64,000 bases of DNA from positions 3,210,649-3,274,648 of the forward strand of contig NZ_KB913037.1 in NCBI RefSeq assembly GCF_000384295.1. Direction: 5' to 3'. Shown in pieces: positions 31,622-39,207 of the stretch (its first letter is position 1; every line of letters begins with the position of its first letter). The notes under the pieces were generated by a model. It searched no databases and was not told the DNA's origin. It worked only from the letters and a program-made list of their open reading frames with translations. This DNA is from Amycolatopsis balhimycina FH 1894. Its GTDB lineage: Bacteria; Actinomycetota; Actinomycetes; Mycobacteriales; Pseudonocardiaceae. The position numbers and the translations under genes were made by a program.

Positions 31622-31891
31622 ATGTCCGGTGTGGAGGACACCGACATCGTCGAGCGCGTGGCCGCGTCCACCGGGCTGTCCCCGGGGGTCGCCGCCCGCG
31701 TCGTCGACGACGTCCTGGCCTTCTACCGCGTGCCCACCGAGGCCTACGTCCGCCGGCGGCACGCCGAACTACAGACCGAGGGCCGGAAGAACCCCGAGAT
31801 CTTCCCGCTGATCGCCGCCGAGCTGCGTGGCCGGCTGGTGGCCGCGCCCGTCCTGTCCGAGCGGCAGCTTCGCCGCATCGTCTATGGATAA
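31622..31891 (+). CDS. Small conserved-looking protein upstream of glmS, unknown function
   Basis: An 89-residue protein, MSGVEDTDIVERVAASTGLS at its start, predicted mostly helical. ATG 31622 follows GAAGAGG; the ATG three bases earlier is possible. The C-terminus (LSERQLRRIVYG) is basic. Codon usage is normal for the genome, so the frame looks real. It lies between dapA and glmS, 37 bp before the latter, suggesting cotranscription with glmS. I do not recognise a domain. Its last codons are repeated just past the stop. Confidence 0.6.
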   Translation: MSGVEDTDIVERVAASTGLSPGVAARVVDDVLAFYRVPTEAYVRRRHAELQTEGRKNPEIFPLIAAELRGRLVAAPVLSERQLRRIVYG

Positions 31892-31914
31892 ACAGAGCCG
31901 CATCGTCTACGGCT
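31872..31914 (+). repeat. 25-bp-period duplication at the 3' end of the small gene
   Basis: GCCGCATCGTCTATGGAT at 31872 is repeated 25 bp later as GCCGCATCGTCTACGGCT (31897). The first copy encodes the terminal RIVYG and its stop TAA. The second lies in the short leader of glmS, where the same residues and a TAG could be read in another frame. Confidence 0.7.
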
Positions 31915-31928
31915 AGAGAGGTTCGCCC

Positions 31929-33752
31929 ATGTGCGGAATCGTCGGCTACATCGGCGGCCAGAACGCCGTCCCCATCCTGCTCGAAGGCCTGACGCGGCTG
32001 GAGTACCGCGGCTACGACTCGGCGGGCGTCGCCGTCCTCGGCGCCAAGGACACCGCCCAGGTCCACCGCGTCGTCGGCCGGGTGCGGAACCTCGCCGCCG
32101 CGCTGCCCAAGCGGCTCACCGGCAAGGTCGGCATCGGGCACACCCGCTGGGCCACGCACGGGCCCGCGTCGGAGGCCAACGCCCACCCGCACACGTCCGA
32201 AGACGGCCGGATCTGCGTGGTTCACAACGGCATCATCGACAACGCCGACACCCTGCGCGCCCAGCTCGCCGACGCCGGGGTGACCCTCACGTCCGAGACC
32301 GACACCGAGGTCCTCGCCCACCTGATCGCGCGCGCGAACGCCGAAACCCTCGAAGACGCCGTCGTCCAGGCCGTCTCGCGGATCACCGGCACCTACGCGA
32401 TCGCCGTGACCGACACGGCCCACCCGGACCGCCTGGTCATCGCGCGCAACGGCTCGCCGCTGATCATCGGCGTCGGCGAGCGGGAGATGTTCGTCGCCAG
32501 CGACCTCGCCGCGCTGGTCCGGCACACCTCGCAGGTCGCGCACCTCGACGACGGCGAGTTCGCGACGGTCTTCGCCACCGGCTACCGCACCTTCACCGCC
32601 GACGAGAGCGACACCACCAAGCCCGCCACCGAGATCGACATCGACGCCGAAGACCTCGACCTGGGCGGCTACCCGCACTACATGGCCAAGGAGATCCAGG
32701 AACAGCCCGAATCCGTCGAGCGGATCATCCGCGGCCGGCTGGACGACCGGTTCGGCGTCGCCCGCCTGGACGGGCTCAACCTGACACCGCGCGAGCTGCG
32801 CGGGTTCAGCCGCGTGAAGATCCTCGGCTGCGGTTCCGCCTACTACGTCGGCCAGGTCGGCGCGACGATGATCGAGGAGCTGGCGAGGATCCCGGCCGAC
32901 GCCGAGGCCGCGTCGGAGTTCCGCTACCGCAACCCGATCATCGAAGCCGACACCCTCTACATCGCGGTCAGCCAGTCGGGCGAGACGATCGACACCGCTT
33001 TCGCCGTCGAGGAGATCAAGCGCAAGGGCGGCCGGGTCGTCGGCCTGGTCAACGTCGTCGGCTCGACGATCGCCCGCGCCTGCGACGGCGGCGTCTACCT
33101 GCACGCCGGCCCGGAGATCGCGGTCGCGTCGACCAAGGCGCTCACCAACATGGCGGTCGGCTTCGCGCTGATCGCGCTGACACTCGGCCGGGTGCGCGAT
33201 CTGTCCAATGCGGACGGTCAGCGCATCATCGACGCGATCCGCGCGCTGCCCGGCCAGATCAAGTCCATTTTGGACTTCGAGCCCGAGATCGCCGAGCACG
33301 CGAAGACCGTCGCCGTCGCGAAGAGCCTGTTCTTCGTCGGCCGCGTCCGCGGTTACCCGGTGGCCAGGGAAGGCGCGCAGAAGTTCAAGGAGATCTCCTA
33401 CCGGCACGCCGAGGCGTACCAGACCTCCGAGCTCAAGCACGGCCCGCTCGCCCTGATCGACGAAGCGCTCCCGACGGTCGCCGTCGTGCCGTCCGACGAG
33501 CTGACCGGGCGCAACCTGGCCGCGGTCCAGCAGATCAAGGCCCGCGGCGGCGCGGTACTGGCGGTGACCCACGAAAACGTCGACTTCGGCGAACTCGACG
33601 TCCCGCGGATCGTGGTGCCCAAGACCGAGCCGGAGCTCGACCCGATCCTGCTGACCATCCCGCTGCAGCTGCTCGCCTACCACGCCGCGCTGACGCTGGG
33701 CTACGACATCGACAAGCCGCGCAACCTGGCCAAGTCCGTCACCGTGGAGTGA
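31929..33752 (+). CDS. glmS: Glutamine-fructose-6-phosphate aminotransferase (isomerising)
   Basis: A 607-residue enzyme making glucosamine-6-phosphate, the entry step to cell-wall amino sugars. The N-terminal glutaminase begins MCGIVGYIGG with catalytic Cys2 and continues with GYDSAGVAV and GHTRWATHG. Two SIS sugar-isomerase domains follow (CGSAYYVGQVGA; SQSGETIDT; FVGRVRGYPVAREGAQKFKEI). The C-terminus is the family-typical DKPRNLAKSVTVE. It is full length. Its last 52 bp overlap the end of the convergent reductase gene. No glmS ribozyme was seen, as expected outside Firmicutes. Confidence 0.97.
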   Translation: MCGIVGYIGGQNAVPILLEGLTRLEYRGYDSAGVAVLGAKDTAQVHRVVGRVRNLAAALPKRLTGKVGIGHTRWATHGPASEANAHPHTSEDGRICVVHNGIIDNADTLRAQLADAGVTLTSETDTEVLAHLIARANAETLEDAVVQAVSRITGTYAIAVTDTAHPDRLVIARNGSPLIIGVGEREMFVASDLAALVRHTSQVAHLDDGEFATVFATGYRTFTADESDTTKPATEIDIDAEDLDLGGYPHYMAKEIQEQPESVERIIRGRLDDRFGVARLDGLNLTPRELRGFSRVKILGCGSAYYVGQVGATMIEELARIPADAEAASEFRYRNPIIEADTLYIAVSQSGETIDTAFAVEEIKRKGGRVVGLVNVVGSTIARACDGGVYLHAGPEIAVASTKALTNMAVGFALIALTLGRVRDLSNADGQRIIDAIRALPGQIKSILDFEPEIAEHAKTVAVAKSLFFVGRVRGYPVAREGAQKFKEISYRHAEAYQTSELKHGPLALIDEALPTVAVVPSDELTGRNLAAVQQIKARGGAVLAVTHENVDFGELDVPRIVVPKTEPELDPILLTIPLQLLAYHAALTLGYDIDKPRNLAKSVTVE

Positions 33753-34888
33753 GCCCGGGCCTGCTTGGGCATGTTCCAGCCGAGCACCCCGGTCACGCGG
33801 CCGTCCTCCCGGTATTCGGCCACGAATCGGCGCGCCACCACTTCGCCTTCCACAATGGACACTTCGGCGTCCGCGGACAACGTGCCGTGCACGTGGACGC
33901 GGGCGTCGAACTGGTGGGTCCAGAAGTACGGCACCGGCGTGTACGGGCGGTCTTCGCCGAGGATGTTCCCCGCGACGGCGACCGCCTGCTCGGTGGCGTT
34001 GGTCCGGTTTTCCAGCCGCAGCAGCGCGTCGAGCCGTTCGTGGTGCCAGCGGGCGACGTCGCCCGCCGCGTAGATCCCGTCGGCGGCGCGGCACCGGGAG
34101 TCGCACACGACGCCGTTGTCGCACAACAGCCCGCTGCCCGCCAGCCACTCCGTCGCCGGCGCGGCGCCGAAGGCGACCACGACGACGTCGGCGGTCAGCA
34201 CCTCGCCGGTCGTGAGCCGCACCCCGGTGACCCGGCCGTCTTCGGCGGCGAGCCCGGTGACCGCGGAGCCGAGCCGCAGCTCGACACCGCGAGCGGCGTG
34301 CAGGTCCGCGAGCAGGCCCGCGGCGAGGGGACCGAACTGGTAGGCCAGCGGCGCGGGCTGCGGACCGGCCAGGGTGACCGGAACGCCCCTCCCGCACACG
34401 GTCGCCGCGATCTCGGCACCGAGCACGCCGTCCCCGACGACCACCACGCGCTTGCCCGGCGCGAGGTCCGCGCGCAGGGCCAGCGCGTCGTCGAGGGTGC
34501 GCAGCACGTGGACGCCCGCGAGGCCGTCCTGCCCCGGCAGGGTCCGCGGCCGCAGCCCGGTGGCGAGCACGACCGCCTCGGCGGTCAGGGTGCGCCCGGC
34601 CGCCGTGTGGACGGTCCGCGCGCGGGCGTCCAGCCGCACCGCCGGGTCACCGAGCACGAACTCCGTGTCCAATGCGGACAGTGCGGCCGGCGTCCGCAGC
34701 TGCGTCTGTTCCGGCGTCCAGCTCCCGCCGAGGATCTGCTTGGACAGCGGCGGCCGGTCGTAGGGCAGGTGCGCCTCGGCGCCCAGCACGGTCACGCGAC
34801 CCGCGTAACCCTTGCGGCGCAACGCTTCCACGGTCGCGAGCCCGGCGGCCGAGGCGCCCACGACCAGCACGCCGTCCGGTGGGGTCAC
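33701..34888 (-). CDS. FAD-dependent ferredoxin reductase (P450 partner)
   Basis: A 395-residue NAD(P)H:ferredoxin reductase of the rubredoxin/putidaredoxin-reductase type. It has an N-terminal FAD Rossmann motif (VLVVGASAAGLATVEALR), PYDRPPLSKQ, a second NAD(P)H motif (RVVVVGDGVLGAEIAATV), and GIYAAGDVA. The start is GTG 34888, overlapping the ferredoxin stop. It should pass electrons to the adjacent ferredoxin and on to the P450. The C-terminal tail (HSTVTDLARLRGLSMS) is coded opposite the end of glmS, so the two genes overlap tail to tail by 52 bp. Confidence 0.9.
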   Translation of the reverse strand: MTPPDGVLVVGASAAGLATVEALRRKGYAGRVTVLGAEAHLPYDRPPLSKQILGGSWTPEQTQLRTPAALSALDTEFVLGDPAVRLDARARTVHTAAGRTLTAEAVVLATGLRPRTLPGQDGLAGVHVLRTLDDALALRADLAPGKRVVVVGDGVLGAEIAATVCGRGVPVTLAGPQPAPLAYQFGPLAAGLLADLHAARGVELRLGSAVTGLAAEDGRVTGVRLTTGEVLTADVVVVAFGAAPATEWLAGSGLLCDNGVVCDSRCRAADGIYAAGDVARWHHERLDALLRLENRTNATEQAVAVAGNILGEDRPYTPVPYFWTHQFDARVHVHGTLSADAEVSIVEGEVVARRFVAEYREDGRVTGVLGWNMPKQARAHSTVTDLARLRGLSMS

Positions 34889-35085
34889 GCGTCCTCGCTC
34901 ACCGAGATCGCGACGCCCGGGCACACGCTCGCCGCCTCGCGGACGACTCCGTGCAGCGCTTCGCCGGGACGCTCGTCGAGCAGGATGACGATGCCGTCGT
35001 CGTCGCGCTGGTCGAACACGTCCGGCGCGAGCATGACGCAGGTGCCGGCGCCGCAGCACTTGCCTTCGTCCACGGTGACCTTCAT
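34885..35085 (-). CDS. [3Fe-4S]/[4Fe-4S]-type ferredoxin
   Basis: A 66-residue ferredoxin (MKVTVDEGKCCGAGTCVMLA at the start). The Cys pattern (C-G-A-G-T-C-V, then VCPGVAI) is that of the small ferredoxins that serve actinobacterial P450s, usually holding a 3Fe-4S cluster. The start is ATG 35085, 20 bp after the TetR stop. It is placed between the regulator and the reductase in a complete electron-transfer operon for the P450 at 35729. Confidence 0.92.
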   Translation of the reverse strand: MKVTVDEGKCCGAGTCVMLAPDVFDQRDDDGIVILLDERPGEALHGVVREAASVCPGVAISVSEDA

Positions 35086-35105
35086 GGCTGTTCCTTTCGT
35101 GGGGG

Positions 35106-35732
35106 TTACTTCGTGATCGGCGCGAGCCACAGCCCGGCCAGTGCGTCGGTGAGGCGCGTGGCCGTTCCGCGCCAGCCGGGTCCCGGGGTGCCCGCGCCGT
35201 CGGCGATGGCGCGTTCCCGTTCGGCCATCGTGTGCATCAGCAGCAGGCGGGTGATGTCGTCGCGTTCGGCGCGGACGTCGGCGGGCAGCCCGGGCAGGCA
35301 CCGGTAAAGCCCTTCGAGGGTCCGCGCCAGCGACGGGGACGTCAGCGTCTCCTCGACGATGACCGCGCGCAGGGACGGCTCGGTCATCACCTGGGCGGCG
35401 AACCGGGCGAACCAGCTGGGCCTGCCCAGCTCGGCCAGGTGCTCGGTGGTCGGGTACACCAGGCAGCTCAGCCAGTCCCGCAGCCGGGCGTCGGCGCCGA
35501 AGCCGTCCAGCCGGCGGCGGCGCAGCCCTTCGATCGGCCCGGTGTGCTTGCGGACGATCGCCCGCACCAGGTCGGCCCGGGTACCGAAGTGGTACCCGAC
35601 GGCGGTGTTGTTGCCCTGCCCGGCCGCCTCGCTGATCTGCCGGTTCGACACGGCGAGCACGCCGTGCTCGGCGTAGAGCCGTTCCGCCACCGTGAGGATC
35701 CGCTCCCGCGTCGCCTGCGCGCGGTCCGTCAC
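35106..35732 (-). CDS. TetR-family regulator of the P450 operon
   Basis: A 208-residue repressor. It starts at GTG 35732, overlapping the P450 stop (GTGA). The N-terminal helix-turn-helix reads RERILTVAERLYAEHG and then SNRQISEAAGQGNNTAVGYHFGTRADLVRAIV; the GNNTAVGYHFG form is a recognisable TetR subgroup. Because it is translated within the P450 operon, it probably autoregulates the whole unit through the perfect palindrome at 36993-37014. The inducer is likely a substrate or product of the P450. Confidence 0.9.
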   Translation of the reverse strand: MTDRAQATRERILTVAERLYAEHGVLAVSNRQISEAAGQGNNTAVGYHFGTRADLVRAIVRKHTGPIEGLRRRRLDGFGADARLRDWLSCLVYPTTEHLAELGRPSWFARFAAQVMTEPSLRAVIVEETLTSPSLARTLEGLYRCLPGLPADVRAERDDITRLLLMHTMAERERAIADGAGTPGPGWRGTATRLTDALAGLWLAPITK

Positions 35733-36937
35733 CAGCGGACGGGCAGTTCCCGCAGCCCGCCGACGGCGAGTCCTTCGACGACGCGCAGCTCGTCCGCCGG
35801 GACGGCGAGCTCGAGCGAAGGCAGCTTGCGCAGCAGCACTTCCAGGACCACCTGCAGCTCCGTGCGGGCCAGCGGCTGCCCGAGGCACGCGTGCGCGCCG
35901 GCGCCGAAAGCCAGGTGCGGGTTCGGGCTGCGGGTCAGGTCCATCGCGGCGGCGTTCTCGAAGGCACCCTCGTCGCGGTTCGCCGCGGCCATGCTGCACA
36001 TCGCGGTGGTCCCGGCCGGCAGCACGCTGCCGCCGACCTCGAAGTCCTCGGTGATGTAGCGCTGCATGCCCACACCGGCGTTGGCGTCCGCCCGCAGCGC
36101 TTCCTCGACCGCCGTGCGCACCAGCGAACCGTCGGCGAGCAGCTGTTCCCACCGGCTCCGGTCGGCGAGCAGCATCGCGACCATCTTCGCGATCATGTTC
36201 GCGGTGGTTTCGTGCCCGGCGATGAGCAGGCCGATGCCGGTGGCGGTCAGCGTCGCGTCGGACCAGTCCGCGCCCTCGGCGATCAGCGCGCTGAGGATGT
36301 CCTCACCGGGTTCCGCGCGCTTGGCGGCGATGTGCGCGCCCATGTACCGGCCGAACTCCGCCTGTGCCGCGTCGAACTCGGCCTGGGTGTAGCGGGTCAT
36401 GCTGAGCATGACGTCGGACCAGTGGGCGAACCGGTCGCGGTCGGTGTCCGGCACACCGAGCATGTCGCAGATGACCCACACCGGCAGCGGGAAGGCCAGG
36501 CCCGCCTTGAGGTCGCCGGGCGCGCCCTTGGCGACCATCTCGTCGATGAGCTGCTCGGCCATCGCCGCCATGCCGGGCCGCAGCGCGTTCATCCGCTTGG
36601 CGGTGAACCACTTGCCGATCATGCGGCGCCAGGTGAGGTGGGCCTCGCCGTGCTGCGGGAGCACGGTGGCCATCTCGCTGTTGAAGACCCCGCCCGACTC
36701 GGTGTCCGCGACGCGGGCCGCGTTGTCCGCCGGGGTCGGCCGGGTGAACCGCGGGTCGGACAGGACGGTCTTGACGTCGTCGTACCGGGTGATCAGCGCG
36801 GCTTCGTCCCCGCTGGCCAGCGCGACGCGCGCGACCGGGCACTTCTCCCGGAACTCCGCCCACTCGGCAGGCGGTGCCAGCGCGGTGTCGGCGGCGAACG
36901 GGAACCGCGGCAGCGGCTCGGTGTGGCTTGGCGTCAT
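35729..36937 (-). CDS. Cytochrome P450
   Basis: A 402-residue soluble bacterial P450. Conserved elements: the I-helix oxygen-activation motif AGHETT (about 240-245), the K-helix ExxR (Glu279-Arg282), and the haem-binding loop FGAGAHACLGQPLAR with Cys351 as the iron ligand. It is the first gene of an operon with its own TetR, ferredoxin and reductase, so the complete monooxygenase system is encoded in one place. Substrate not predictable; the family resembles actinobacterial CYP105/107-like enzymes acting on small hydrophobic molecules. Confidence 0.93.
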   Translation of the reverse strand: MTPSHTEPLPRFPFAADTALAPPAEWAEFREKCPVARVALASGDEAALITRYDDVKTVLSDPRFTRPTPADNAARVADTESGGVFNSEMATVLPQHGEAHLTWRRMIGKWFTAKRMNALRPGMAAMAEQLIDEMVAKGAPGDLKAGLAFPLPVWVICDMLGVPDTDRDRFAHWSDVMLSMTRYTQAEFDAAQAEFGRYMGAHIAAKRAEPGEDILSALIAEGADWSDATLTATGIGLLIAGHETTANMIAKMVAMLLADRSRWEQLLADGSLVRTAVEEALRADANAGVGMQRYITEDFEVGGSVLPAGTTAMCSMAAANRDEGAFENAAAMDLTRSPNPHLAFGAGAHACLGQPLARTELQVVLEVLLRKLPSLELAVPADELRVVEGLAVGGLRELPVRW

Positions 36938-36992
36938 CTCGGGCTCCTCGTCGGTGAATGTCCGCTGCCCCGAGCATGGCGACGCCCGGTGG

Positions 36993-37014
36993 TTAAGTCA
37001 AGCAGTTGACTTAA
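36993..37014. promoter_or_regulatory. P450-operon operator TTAAGTCAA-N4-TTGACTTAA
   Basis: Perfect 9-bp inverted repeat around GCAG, 56 bp upstream of the P450 start. On the minus strand one arm contains TTGACT, which with a 17-base spacer precedes CATGCT and could serve as the -35 box, so repressor binding would occlude the promoter. It is AT-rich against a GC-rich background. Confidence 0.8.
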
Positions 37015-37039
37015 TTTCCAGCCGACCGATCGACGTCAT

Positions 37040-37082
37040 GAACGACTCTTTCCTGTCGCCGGACGTCAGGAAAGAGTCGTTC
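37040..37082. repeat. Palindromic repeat with 16-bp arms
   Basis: GAACGACTCTTTCCTG (37040-37055) and CAGGAAAGAGTCGTTC (37067-37082) pair perfectly around an 11-base loop. It is the same family as 29700-29748. It lies just past the 3' end of the PPOX gene read on the minus strand, where it could end transcription. Confidence 0.8.
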
Positions 37083-37093
37083 ACAACATCGGA

Positions 37094-37528
37094 CTACTCG
37101 CGTTCGACCTTGCGCAGGCCACCTTCGGGCGTCCACCACTCGACGACCAGCAGCGTCGCCGCCGTGTTCAGGTGGGTGTGCACCACCTCGGCGACGTCCA
37201 CCCGGAACCGCTCGCCGTCTTCACTCAGCGCACGGCCCGCGATCTTCGCCTCCCCCGGCCATTGCGCCTCCGCGCCTTCGACCGGGTCGACCGTCCCGCT
37301 GTGCAGCGCGAACCGCGGGTCGCGCCGCAGGTCAGCGCCCTTGCGCGCGTTCGGCATCGAGCCGAAGGTCAGTTCGCCGTCCCCGAAGACCGTCTCGATC
37401 CCGGAGATCCGCGGCGACCCGTCGCCCCGCAAGGTCGCGATGGTCTTGTGCTTGTGCGCGTCGAACAACTCCCGAACCAGCCGCGCGAACTCCGGTTCCG
37501 CCGCTTCGAACTCCCGCCACGCCGTCAT
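37094..37528 (-). CDS. PPOX-family pyridoxamine-phosphate-oxidase-like protein
   Basis: A 144-residue split-barrel protein. HKHKTIATLRGDGSPRISGI and FGSMPNARKGADLRRDPRFALHSG are typical of the actinobacterial PPOX family that binds FMN or F420. The start ATG 37528 overlaps the stop of the TetR gene (ATGA). It likely takes part in the same redox response as the divergent aldo/keto reductase and LLM oxidoreductase. Substrate unknown. Confidence 0.82.
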   Translation of the reverse strand: MTAWREFEAAEPEFARLVRELFDAHKHKTIATLRGDGSPRISGIETVFGDGELTFGSMPNARKGADLRRDPRFALHSGTVDPVEGAEAQWPGEAKIAGRALSEDGERFRVDVAEVVHTHLNTAATLLVVEWWTPEGGLRKVERE

Positions 37529-38100
37529 GCCTCCATGGTCTCGCACTTCAGGCCCGCGACGAGGATGCCGACCAGCCGGCGCGCGTCGTACTGCGGATCG
37601 CTGTCCGCGCCGACGCAGAGGTTGCCGACTCCCCGCATGAGTTCGAGCGGCCGCACCTCGGCCCGGAGCTCGCCGGCCGCGGCCGCCGCGTCGAGCAGCT
37701 CGGCACACACGGGCACCAGGCGATCGAGGAAGTACGCGTGCAGTGACCCGAAGCCGGCGTTGCCGGACTGCAGCACACCGGCGAGCCCGTGCTTGGTCGC
37801 CATGAAGTCGACATAGAGATCGACCCACTGCACCAGCGCCTGGTACGGGGACTCGTTCGAAGCCAGCAGGGCCGGTCCCGCCTCCATGCAGGCGTCCACC
37901 TGGTGCCGGAAGACGGCGATGATGAGGTCCGCCCGGGTCGGGAAGTGGCGGTAGATCGTGCCCATCCCGACGCCGGCCTTCGCCGCGATGTCGCGCACCG
38001 GCGCGTCCACCCCGGACGCCACGAAGACCGCGGCCGCCGCGTCCAGCAGCGCCTTCTCGTTGCGCCGGGCATCCGCCCGCTTGGGCTTGCGCTCGCCCAC
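37525..38100 (-). CDS. TetR-family regulator
   Basis: A 191-residue repressor. I place the start at GTG 38100, after GGGAGGG at 38104-38110. A longer frame from ATG 38166 would read straight through both operators and give an atypical N-terminus. Helix-turn-helix: ALLDAAAAVFVASGVDAPVRDIAAKAGVGMGTIYRHFPTRADLI. The C-terminal domain resembles the SbtR-like group (ALVQWVDLYVDFMATKHGL). It is coupled to the PPOX gene by ATGA overlap and is divergent from the AKR/LLM pair. Confidence 0.85.
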   Translation of the reverse strand: MGERKPKRADARRNEKALLDAAAAVFVASGVDAPVRDIAAKAGVGMGTIYRHFPTRADLIIAVFRHQVDACMEAGPALLASNESPYQALVQWVDLYVDFMATKHGLAGVLQSGNAGFGSLHAYFLDRLVPVCAELLDAAAAAGELRAEVRPLELMRGVGNLCVGADSDPQYDARRLVGILVAGLKCETMEA

Positions 38101-38118
38101 CAGCCCTCCCTTGCTAAG

Positions 38119-38157
38119 CGGAACAATGTTCCGTATCGTTAGCGGAGCAACGTTCCG
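38119..38157. promoter_or_regulatory. Two TetR operators CGGAACAATGTTCCG and CGGAGCAACGTTCCG
   Basis: The first (38119-38133) is a perfect 15-bp palindrome. The second (38143-38157) differs from symmetry at one arm position. They are direct repeats 24 bp apart in the gap between the divergent TetR and aldo/keto reductase genes, 31 bp before the latter start. Confidence 0.85.
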
Positions 38158-38187
38158 TTTGCTCATCTTGCCACGGAGGCAACCCCC

Positions 38188-39207
38188 ATGCAGTACCGCA
38201 CCTTGGGCCGCACCGGCGTCCAGGTCAGCACCCTCGCGCTCGGCGCGATGAACTTCGGCTCGATCGGGCGCACCACGCAGGACGAGGCCACCGCCATCGT
38301 CGACGCCGCACTCGACGGCGGGATCAACCTGATCGACACCGCCGACATGTACGGCCAGGGCGAGTCGGAGACGATGGTCGGCCAGGCGATCGCCGGCCGC
38401 CGCGACGACATCGTGCTGGCCACGAAGGCGACCATGCCCATGGGCGAGGAGCGCAACCACCGCGGCAACTCCCGCCGCTGGCTGGTCACCGCGCTCGACG
38501 ACAGCCTGCGCCGCCTCGGCGTCGACCACGTCGACCTCTACCAGATCCACCGCTGGGACCCCACCACGAGCGACGAGGAAGCGCTTTCCGCACTGACCGA
38601 CCTGCAGCGCGCGGGCAAGATCCGCTACTTCGGCTCGTCGACCTTCCCCGCGTACCGCATCGTCCAGGCGCAGTGGGCCGCCCGCGAGCACCGCCTCGGC
38701 CGGTACGTCACCGAACAGCCCAGCTACTCGATCCTGCAGCGTGGCATCGAAACCCACGTCCTGCCGGTGACCGAGGAGTACGGACTGGGCGTCCTGGCGT
38801 GGAGCCCGCTGGCTTCGGGCTGGCTGTCCGGCGCGATCCGCGCGGACCGGGAAATCAGCACCAGCCGCGCGAAGGTCGTCCCGCAGCGCTTCGACCTCGA
38901 CGTCCCGGCCAACCGCGCCCGGCTCGACGCCGTCGAGAAACTCGCCAAGATCGCCGACCAGGCGGGACTTTCCCTGATCCAGCTCGCGCTCGGCTTCGTC
39001 ACCGCGCACCCGGCCGTGACCAGCGCGCTCATCGGCCCGCGCACGCTGGAGCACCTGCGCTCGCAGCTCGCGGCCGCCGACACCGTGCTGCCCGCCGACG
39101 TGCTCGACGAGATCGACGGCGTCGTCGCCCCCGGCACCGACCTGGCCCCGGACGAAAAGTTCGACACCCCGCCCGCGCTGCTCGACCCGTCGCTCCGGAG
39201 GCGCTGA
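38188..39207 (+). CDS. Aldo/keto reductase
   Basis: A 339-residue NADPH-dependent (alpha/beta)8-barrel oxidoreductase. Features are LGRTGVQVSTLALGAMNFG, the catalytic region LIDTADMYGQGESE (Asp and Tyr) with the paired Lys in LATKATMP, DLYQIHRWDP carrying the catalytic-tetrad His, and the NADPH-binding LAWSPLASGWLSG with ALIGPRTLEHL. It resembles the AKR11/YajO-like group. It is the first gene of a two-gene unit with the F420-type oxidoreductase (TGATG overlap) under two TetR operators. Confidence 0.92.
   Translation: MQYRTLGRTGVQVSTLALGAMNFGSIGRTTQDEATAIVDAALDGGINLIDTADMYGQGESETMVGQAIAGRRDDIVLATKATMPMGEERNHRGNSRRWLVTALDDSLRRLGVDHVDLYQIHRWDPTTSDEEALSALTDLQRAGKIRYFGSSTFPAYRIVQAQWAAREHRLGRYVTEQPSYSILQRGIETHVLPVTEEYGLGVLAWSPLASGWLSGAIRADREISTSRAKVVPQRFDLDVPANRARLDAVEKLAKIADQAGLSLIQLALGFVTAHPAVTSALIGPRTLEHLRSQLAAADTVLPADVLDEIDGVVAPGTDLAPDEKFDTPPALLDPSLRRR

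Noticed and set aside
31891..31928. glmS ribozyme or riboswitch upstream of glmS
   Set aside because: Only 37 bp separate the small gene and glmS, too short for the ribozyme, and that element is confined mainly to Firmicutes.
31931..35116. A 1,061-codon plus-strand open frame starting inside glmS
   Set aside because: Offset frame of glmS running on antisense to the reductase and ferredoxin genes; no recognisable domain.
38101..38166. Longer N-terminus for the TetR gene starting at ATG 38166
   Set aside because: It would translate both operator palindromes and adds residues unlike TetR N-termini; GTG 38100 has a good ribosome-binding site.
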